Source: Clostridium sp. UBA6758 (GTDB lineage Bacteria; Bacillota; Clostridia; Clostridiales; Clostridiaceae). Taken from it: a stretch of 12,178 bases of DNA. The notes under the pieces are model-generated. The model had not been told where the DNA came from. It made no database searches and saw nothing but the letters and a program-made list of their open reading frames with translations. This document shows, one piece after another, positions 7,757 through 12,178 of this stretch. The stretch lies in NCBI GenBank assembly GCA_002453475.1, contig DKGY01000090.1:48153-60330 (forward strand), read 5' to 3'. Numbering within the stretch: the first letter of the stretch is position 1; each line of letters begins with the position of its first letter. A program made the translations under genes and the position numbers.

Positions 7757-7894
7757 TTAGTTTTCACACTCTAAATTAGCTACTGTACAAGAAGTTTTGC
7801 AAGCTGATTGACATGAGTTAGCACACTCTTTACAACCTGGTTTCTTTAAACTTTCTTTAATGTTAGATTTGTTGATAGTTTTTATATGTTTCAT
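7757..7894 (-). CDS. scfA: SCIFF ranthipeptide precursor (six cysteines in forty-five residues)
   Basis: A 45-residue peptide. It starts MKHIKTINKSN, has a charged leader of about 20 residues, then a core with exactly six cysteines at 21, 24, 28, 32, 36 and 43, with the SCQSACKTSC and TVAN stretches typical of the family. SCIFF peptides are ribosomally made, radical-SAM-modified ranthipeptides found almost throughout Clostridia. C32 and T37 match the donor and acceptor positions reported for the thioether in characterised homologues. ATG start with AGGAGG (7902-7907) 7 nt upstream. It directly precedes its maturase gene scfB and follows a small membrane protein gene by 27 nt. The leader has no signal peptide. 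No dedicated protease or exporter is encoded in the window. Gene finders with a length cut-off easily miss it. Confidence 0.96.
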   Translation of the reverse strand: MKHIKTINKSNIKESLKKPGCKECANSCQSACKTSCTVANLECEN

Positions 7895-7921
7895 TTCTAT
7901 TCCTCCTAAAATTGATAATAT

Positions 7922-8290
7922 CTATAGATTCACTCCTAGCATTCCTGACAGTGATCCTGCTGCTAATGCTAAAATTAATCTAACTACGTCTTTTCCTCCT
8001 AATGCCAAGTTATTACCAAAGCATAAAGATACTATATAAAGTATTAACATATAAAATACTGCTACTAGCAACCCCACCAGCCAGCCTTTACTTCCCATTT
8101 TTAATGTAGCATATATAGCTCCATATACCACACTAGCCAATGTAGCTATAACTAAAAATACTGATGTGACTGTGTCACTAAATGGGAAATATGAAGTAAC
8201 TAGTGAATATACTAAAACGCAAATTATTGTTAAAATTGATGCTCTTAGCACCCCTACTCCAATAGCGGAATAATTAATTTTTTTATACAT
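7922..8290 (-). CDS. Small four-helix membrane protein, TIGR04086 family
   Basis: 122-residue hydrophobic protein with four predicted membrane helices (about 9-33, 41-64, 68-91 and 101-121) and short loops. It resembles the TIGR04086 clostridial membrane family, whose members are often encoded between yajC and the SCIFF genes; biochemical role unknown. I choose the ATG at 8290, which has AAGGGGG (8299-8305) 8 nt upstream. An in-frame TTG at 8296 would put that Shine-Dalgarno only 2 nt away and is unlikely. The gene lies 27 nt before scfA with no terminator between, so the two are probably co-transcribed. A hairpin overlapping its ribosome binding site suggests translational control. It could help move or respond to the SCIFF peptide, or be a Sec-linked protein; neither is shown by the sequence. 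Confidence 0.85.
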   Translation of the reverse strand: MYKKINYSAIGVGVLRASILTIICVLVYSLVTSYFPFSDTVTSVFLVIATLASVVYGAIYATLKMGSKGWLVGLLVAVFYMLILYIVSLCFGNNLALGGKDVVRLILALAAGSLSGMLGVNL

Positions 8291-8299
8291 ACCCAAAAC

Positions 8300-8333
8300 C
8301 CCCTTATATTAATAAATATGTTTATATAAGGGG
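8300..8333 (-). promoter_or_regulatory. Hairpin covering the Shine-Dalgarno of the TIGR04086 gene
   Basis: Perfect 10-bp inverted repeat, CCCCTTATAT (8300-8309) with ATATAAGGGG (8324-8333), around a 14-nt A/T loop. It begins 11 nt after the yajC stop on the minus strand. Its 3' arm contains nearly all of the AAGGGGG ribosome binding site of the next gene, so the folded form would hide it. The following GTTTTGGG is a poor U-tract, so it is a weak terminator candidate at best. It may combine partial termination after yajC with translational damping. Confidence 0.55.
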
Positions 8334-8344
8334 CTTTATGATGA

Positions 8345-8635
8345 TTATTCCTTTATTTCTTCTGGTTCATTAGCTGATTTAGTAACTGAGGCAATACCTT
8401 GTTTGCTCATTTTTATTCTTGCTCTATCTGGGCCACTTTCTAAAATAACATATTCTTCTTGAATATTTATTATTCTTCCCATGATTCCACCTTTAGTCAT
8501 AATCTCATCATTTATAGCTAAAGAATTCAACATATCATTGTATTGTTTCTTTCTTTTCTTTTCTGGCATGAAAATCATGAAGTAAAACAACACAAGTACG
8601 AGTACCATCGGAAGAAACGCCATTAAGTTTTGCAT
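8345..8635 (-). CDS. yajC: Preprotein translocase subunit YajC
   Basis: 96-residue Sec accessory protein that associates with SecDF at the membrane. One membrane helix (about 5-23) is followed by the basic cytosolic stretch PEKKRKKQ at 24-31, then the family's small domain with GGIMGRI at 49-55 and a charged C-terminal tail. Normal family length. ATG start with AAGGAG 7 nt upstream. It lies 51 nt downstream of tgt, the usual bacterial order. Its partner secDF lies about 2.2 kb further on, past the SCIFF cassette. Confidence 0.95.
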   Translation of the reverse strand: MQNLMAFLPMVLVLVLFYFMIFMPEKKRKKQYNDMLNSLAINDEIMTKGGIMGRIINIQEEYVILESGPDRARIKMSKQGIASVTKSANEPEEIKE

Positions 8636-8686
8636 AATATCTCTCCTTTCACTAGTTATGTATATATTAAAATAATAGATACCTAA

Positions 8687-9814
8687 TTATTTTTTTCCCC
8701 ACTCTGAAAGTCTTTGATTTTTAAATTCTTCAAAGTAGTCTCCATCAATTGCATTTCTTATGTCTTCCATTAATTTATTATAGAAATACAAGTTATGAAG
8801 TACACAAAGTCTCATCGCTAACATTTCCTTAGCTTTAAATAAGTGTCTTATATATCCTCTTGTATAATGTCTACAAGTTGGACAATCACAACCTTCATCT
8901 ATAGGACTTTTATCTAGTTCATATCTGGCATTCATGATGTTTATTTTACCATACTTAGTAAACACATGTCCATGCCTTCCATTTCTAGCAGGTAATACAC
9001 AGTCAAAGAAATCTACACCTCTTGAAACCGCCTCTAATATATTTTCAGGAGTTCCTACTCCCATAAGATAAATTGGCTTATCCTCTGGAAGATGAGGAAC
9101 CACAGCATCAATAATTCTGTACATATCCTCATGGCTTTCACCAACAGCTAATCCTCCAATTGCATATCCATCCAGATCTAGTTCTCTAATAGTTTTAGCA
9201 TGTTCTATTCTAATATCCTCGTAAACTCCACCTTGATTTATGCCAAATAGCATTTGCTTTTTATTTATAGTATTGGGATCTGAATTTAATCTTTCCATTT
9301 CAACTTTACATCTTTCAAGCCATCTAGTGGTTCTTGCTACAGAGTTTTCTACATATTCTCTTGACGATGGATTTGGGATACATTCATCAAATGCCATAGC
9401 AATTGTTGAAGCTAAATTACTTTGAATTTGCATGCTTTCTTCAGGGCCCATAAATATTTTTCTACCATCAATATGAGAGCTAAAATATACACCCTCTTCT
9501 TTAATTTTTCTCATACTTGCTAATGAGAATACTTGAAATCCACCTGAATCTGTGAGAATTGGTCTATCCCAATTCATAAATTCATGAAGTCCTCCCATTT
9601 TTTTAACTACTTCATCTCCTGGTCTTAAATGAAGATGATATGTATTTGATAATTCTACCTGACACCCAATTTCTTTTAAATCCATAGATGATACTGCTCC
9701 CTTTATGGCAGCCAAAGTACCAACATTCATGAACACAGGGGTCTGTATCGTACCATGAGGAGTAACAAATTCCCCACGTCTAACTTTTCCACTCTTTTTT
9801 AGTAATTTATACAC
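8687..9814 (-). CDS. tgt: tRNA-guanine transglycosylase
   Basis: Swaps guanine at wobble position 34 of Asp, Asn, His and Tyr tRNAs for preQ1, the base-exchange step of queuosine synthesis. 375 residues, normal for the bacterial enzyme. Catalytic D89 lies in TDSGGFQVFSL. The nucleophile D271 lies in FFDCVLPARNGRHG. GGLAVGE at 220-226 is the base-recognition loop. Zinc ligands C309, C311, C314 and H340 are all present. The start is GTG, with AAGGA about 10 nt upstream inside the short gap after queA; it gives the expected N-terminus MYKLLKKSGK. A nearby ATG at 9822 is out of frame. Only 16 nt separate it from queA, so the two queuosine genes are surely co-transcribed. Confidence 0.97.
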   Translation of the reverse strand: MYKLLKKSGKVRRGEFVTPHGTIQTPVFMNVGTLAAIKGAVSSMDLKEIGCQVELSNTYHLHLRPGDEVVKKMGGLHEFMNWDRPILTDSGGFQVFSLASMRKIKEEGVYFSSHIDGRKIFMGPEESMQIQSNLASTIAMAFDECIPNPSSREYVENSVARTTRWLERCKVEMERLNSDPNTINKKQMLFGINQGGVYEDIRIEHAKTIRELDLDGYAIGGLAVGESHEDMYRIIDAVVPHLPEDKPIYLMGVGTPENILEAVSRGVDFFDCVLPARNGRHGHVFTKYGKINIMNARYELDKSPIDEGCDCPTCRHYTRGYIRHLFKAKEMLAMRLCVLHNLYFYNKLMEDIRNAIDGDYFEEFKNQRLSEWGKK

Positions 9815-9830
9815 CTATTCATCGTCCTTC

Positions 9831-10859
9831 CTATTCATGGATAAACATAGCATCACCAAAACTAAAGAATCTATATTTATTTTCTACTGCAATTTTATAA
9901 GCATTCATCACTATTTCCCTAGTTGAAAATGCACTTATAAGCATTATTAATGTAGATTCTGGTAAATGAAAATTAGTTATTATGGCATCTACTATTTTAA
10001 ATTTATACCCTGGATATATGAATATACTAGTATATCCTGATTGCTCTTTAACTTGACCTTCTTCATTAGCTATACTTTCAAGAGTTCTATTAGATGTGGT
10101 TCCCACAGCTATAACTCTTTTACCACTTCTTTTAGTACTATTTATTATTTCAGCATTTTCCTTATCTAAAATATAATACTCAGAATGCATTTCATGATCT
10201 TGAATTTCTTCAGCTTTTACCGGTCTAAAGGTTCCAAGGCCTACATGTAAAGTTACAAAAGCTATATTTATCCCCTTTTTCTTGATAGTCTGAAGTAGTT
10301 CCTCTGTGAAGTGTAATCCAGCTGTAGGGGCTGCTGCAGAACCTACTTCCTTTGAGTAAACCGTTTGATACCTCTCTCTATCTTCTAGCTTTTCTTCTAT
10401 ATATGGTGGTAGTGGCATTTCACCTAGTCTATCTAATACTTCTTCAAAAATACCCTCATAGTGAAACTTTACTTTTCTATTTCCATTTTCTAAAACTTCT
10501 ACTACCTCAGCCTCTAGTTCTCCATTTCCAAAGACAAATTTAGCTCCTACTTTTCCTCTTTTGCCAGGCTTAACTAAGGTTTCCCATATATCATCTTCAT
10601 GCCTATTTAAAAGCAAAAACTCCATTTTACCACCGGAGCCTTCCTTAGCTCCATAAAGTCTAGCTGGCATAACTCTCGTGTCATTTAATACAAGACAATC
10701 TCCTGGATTTAAATAATCTATAATATCTTTAAACACTTTATGTTCTATTTCACCACTTTTTTTATTTAGAACCATAAGCCTCGATTCATCTCTTTTTTCT
10801 AAAGGATGCTGAGCTATTAATTCCTTTGGTAAATCAAAATAAAAATCCTTTACTTTCAA
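9831..10859 (-). CDS. queA: S-adenosylmethionine:tRNA ribosyltransferase-isomerase
   Basis: Transfers and isomerises the ribosyl part of SAM onto preQ1 in tRNA to make epoxyqueuosine, the step after Tgt. 342 residues, normal length. Family motifs are [11 protein letters not shown] at 58-68, [10 protein letters not shown] at 176-185, [11 protein letters not shown] at 204-214, [12 protein letters not shown] at 251-262, NFHLPESTL at 296-304 and FFSFGDAM at 331-338. The start is TTG, with AGGGAAG (10870-10876) about 10 nt upstream. It is accepted because it yields the family N-terminus [11 protein letters not shown] and no better codon lies nearby. The gene sits between ruvB and tgt, the standard Firmicutes order. 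It makes sense only with Tgt and a preQ1 supply, whose genes are not in the window. Confidence 0.97.
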   Translation of the reverse strand: MKVKDFYFDLPKELIAQHPLEKRDESRLMVLNKKSGEIEHKVFKDIIDYLNPGDCLVLNDTRVMPARLYGAKEGSGGKMEFLLLNRHEDDIWETLVKPGKRGKVGAKFVFGNGELEAEVVEVLENGNRKVKFHYEGIFEEVLDRLGEMPLPPYIEEKLEDRERYQTVYSKEVGSAAAPTAGLHFTEELLQTIKKKGINIAFVTLHVGLGTFRPVKAEEIQDHEMHSEYYILDKENAEIINSTKRSGKRVIAVGTTSNRTLESIANEEGQVKEQSGYTSIFIYPGYKFKIVDAIITNFHLPESTLIMLISAFSTREIVMNAYKIAVENKYRFFSFGDAMFIHE

Positions 10860-10903
10860 AGTCTATACACTTCCCTATTCTATCTATATGTTTATCATTA
10901 TTT

Positions 10904-11911
10904 CTATAATATATGCTCTGGAATAATTCTTCCTAAATGTTCATAGGCTTTTTTTGCTGCCATTCTTCCCCTTGGAGTTCTCACAATAAACCCCTTTTGT
11001 ATAAGATATGGTTCGTATACATCTTCAATGGTACTGACTTCTTCACCTATAAAATAAGCTAGAGTTTCAACGCCAACGGGTCCCCCATTAAAGTTATCTA
11101 CTATGGCTTCTAATATCTTATTATCTAATCTATCAAAGCCTTCTCTATCAACTTCTAAAAGTTCCGCTGCCTGCTCCACCATATTACTGTCAATTATATC
11201 TATACCTTTAACCATAGAGTAATCTCTAACTCTTTTTAATAACCTATTTGCTATCCTTGGTGTTCCTCTAGATCTCATTCCTAGACTTAAAGCGCCGTCC
11301 TTATCAATTTCCACTCCTAATATTTCAGATGACCTTAAAACAATTTCTTTAAGTTCATCATGATTATAATATTCCATTGAACAGAGTACTCCAAATCTAT
11401 CTCTTAAAGGTGCAGTCAAAAGTCCTACCCTAGTAGTTGCGCCTATTAAAGTAAATTTAGGTAAATCTAGTCTTATAGATTTTGCTGATGCCCCCTTACC
11501 AATAACAATATCTAAAGCGAAATCTTCCATGGCTGGATATAAAATTTCTTCTACAGATCTATTCAATCTATGAATTTCATCTATGAATAATACATCGTTA
11601 GTATTTAAATTCGTTAACAATGCCGCTAAATCTCCAGCTCTCTCTATAGCCGGTCCAGAGGTAATTTTTAAATTTCCCCCCATCTCCTTTGCTACGATGT
11701 TAGCCAATGTGGTTTTACCAAGTCCTGGTGGGCCATATAAAAGTAAATGATCTAATGGTTCTTTTCTCATTTTTGCAGCTTTTAAAAATATATCTAACTT
11801 ATTTTTAACTTTTTCTTGTCCTATATACTCCTTAAGGCGCTGAGGTCTTAAGGAATATTCTACTTCTATATCTTCCTCAATAATATTAGATGTAATAAAT
11901 CTATCTTCCAT
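10904..11911 (-). CDS. ruvB: Holliday junction branch migration ATPase RuvB
   Basis: Motor of the RuvAB complex; hexameric rings pump DNA through a RuvA-bound Holliday junction during recombinational repair. 335 residues, normal length. Walker [10 protein letters not shown] at 60-68, Walker B FIDEIH at 109-114, sensor 1 GATT at 157-160, the arginine finger region LRDRFG at 169-174 (R170) and sensor 2 RGTPRI at 215-220 are all intact. A winged-helix DNA-binding domain occupies about 255-335, with TPRGR at 312-316. ATG start with AAGGAGG about 6 nt upstream. It follows ruvA by 37 nt and precedes queA by 44 nt. Confidence 0.98.
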   Translation of the reverse strand: MEDRFITSNIIEEDIEVEYSLRPQRLKEYIGQEKVKNKLDIFLKAAKMRKEPLDHLLLYGPPGLGKTTLANIVAKEMGGNLKITSGPAIERAGDLAALLTNLNTNDVLFIDEIHRLNRSVEEILYPAMEDFALDIVIGKGASAKSIRLDLPKFTLIGATTRVGLLTAPLRDRFGVLCSMEYYNHDELKEIVLRSSEILGVEIDKDGALSLGMRSRGTPRIANRLLKRVRDYSMVKGIDIIDSNMVEQAAELLEVDREGFDRLDNKILEAIVDNFNGGPVGVETLAYFIGEEVSTIEDVYEPYLIQKGFIVRTPRGRMAAKKAYEHLGRIIPEHIL

Positions 11912-11948
11912 AATCCCCCTCCTTAACTACAAAACCTTACTAATGTTA

Positions 11949-12178
11949 CTAACCCATTAATATTTTCAAACATTCCTTTATAATATCTTCAACATTCTTA
12001 CTTTTATCAGCTTTTTCTACTGCTTTTTCTGCTTCTTTATCAGAGTATCCAAGAGCTATAAGTGCACCCACTGCTTCTGATAGTTTTTCGTTATCTATAT
12101 CAATATGATTAATAGTAGCTCCCTCTGGTATGGCATCTCCTACATTTATCTTATCTTTAAGCTCCAATATAATCCTTT
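11949..12178 (-). CDS. ruvA: Holliday junction DNA helicase subunit RuvA, 3' part only
   Basis: C-terminal part of RuvA, the tetramer that binds Holliday junctions and loads RuvB. The gene is cut by the window edge. The frame is open to the last base: codons before the TTG at 12167 read R-I-I, so the sequence runs RIILELKDK, which is the conserved end of the RuvA helix-hairpin-helix domain. The TTG is thus an internal leucine and not a start. The visible 75 or so residues hold this junction, a flexible linker (about residues 8-25 of the part after the TTG) and domain III, a small helical bundle that contacts RuvB (SEAVGALIALGYSDKEAEKA). Frame intact to its stop. Confidence 0.93.
   Translation of the reverse strand, partial: RIILELKDKINVGDAIPEGATINHIDIDNEKLSEAVGALIALGYSDKEAEKAVEKADKSKNVEDIIKECLKILMG

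Noticed and set aside
7922-8296. TTG at 8296 as start of the TIGR04086 gene
   Set aside because: The Shine-Dalgarno would be only 2 nt away; the ATG at 8290 has it 8 nt away.
11949-12167. A complete 72-residue protein starting at TTG 12167
   Set aside because: The frame stays open to the window edge and the upstream codons match RuvA, so the TTG is an internal leucine of a truncated ruvA.

Overview
This is an AT-rich stretch of low-GC Firmicutes DNA, most likely from Clostridium or a close clostridial relative. The evidence is the base composition, strong AGGAGG-type ribosome binding sites, the order ruvA-ruvB-queA-tgt-yajC, a SCIFF ranthipeptide pair (scfA/scfB), and protein sequences of clostridial type. 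Every gene I can support lies on the minus strand, so the window reads in transcription order from its right end to its left end. Species cannot be fixed from the sequence alone.

Right part (12178 to 8345): the 3' end of ruvA, then ruvB, queA, tgt and yajC, closely spaced (about 16-51 nt between genes). I see no terminator between them, so they look like one operon. It joins Holliday-junction branch migration (RuvAB), queuosine tRNA modification (Tgt, QueA) and the Sec accessory protein YajC. queA and tgt start with TTG and GTG. The ruvA reading frame runs off the window edge.

Middle part (8333 to 4020): a four-transmembrane protein of the TIGR04086 type, the 45-residue six-cysteine peptide ScfA (SCIFF), its radical SAM/SPASM maturase ScfB, and a fused SecDF translocase motor. 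In many bacteria yajC is followed directly by secD/secF; here the peptide cassette sits between them. A hairpin lies between yajC and the TIGR04086 gene and covers that gene's Shine-Dalgarno. A second hairpin lies between scfA and scfB and probably lets the peptide be made in excess over the enzyme. scfB and secDF are each followed by a good intrinsic terminator.

Left part (3956 to 6): three genes that each have a recognisable sigma-A type promoter. They are a short RecJ-like protein that has lost most of its DHH catalytic metal ligands and its C-terminal domains, apt (adenine phosphoribosyltransferase) and rel (bifunctional (p)ppGpp synthetase/hydrolase). The rel promoter is followed at once by a terminator-like hairpin in the 5' leader.

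The points most worth a second look are the apparently catalytically dead RecJ remnant with its own promoter and long leader, the SCIFF cassette with its hairpin-controlled stoichiometry, and the rel leader hairpin. Most of the remainder is conserved clostridial housekeeping DNA, and I see no mobile element, CRISPR array, tRNA or rRNA.
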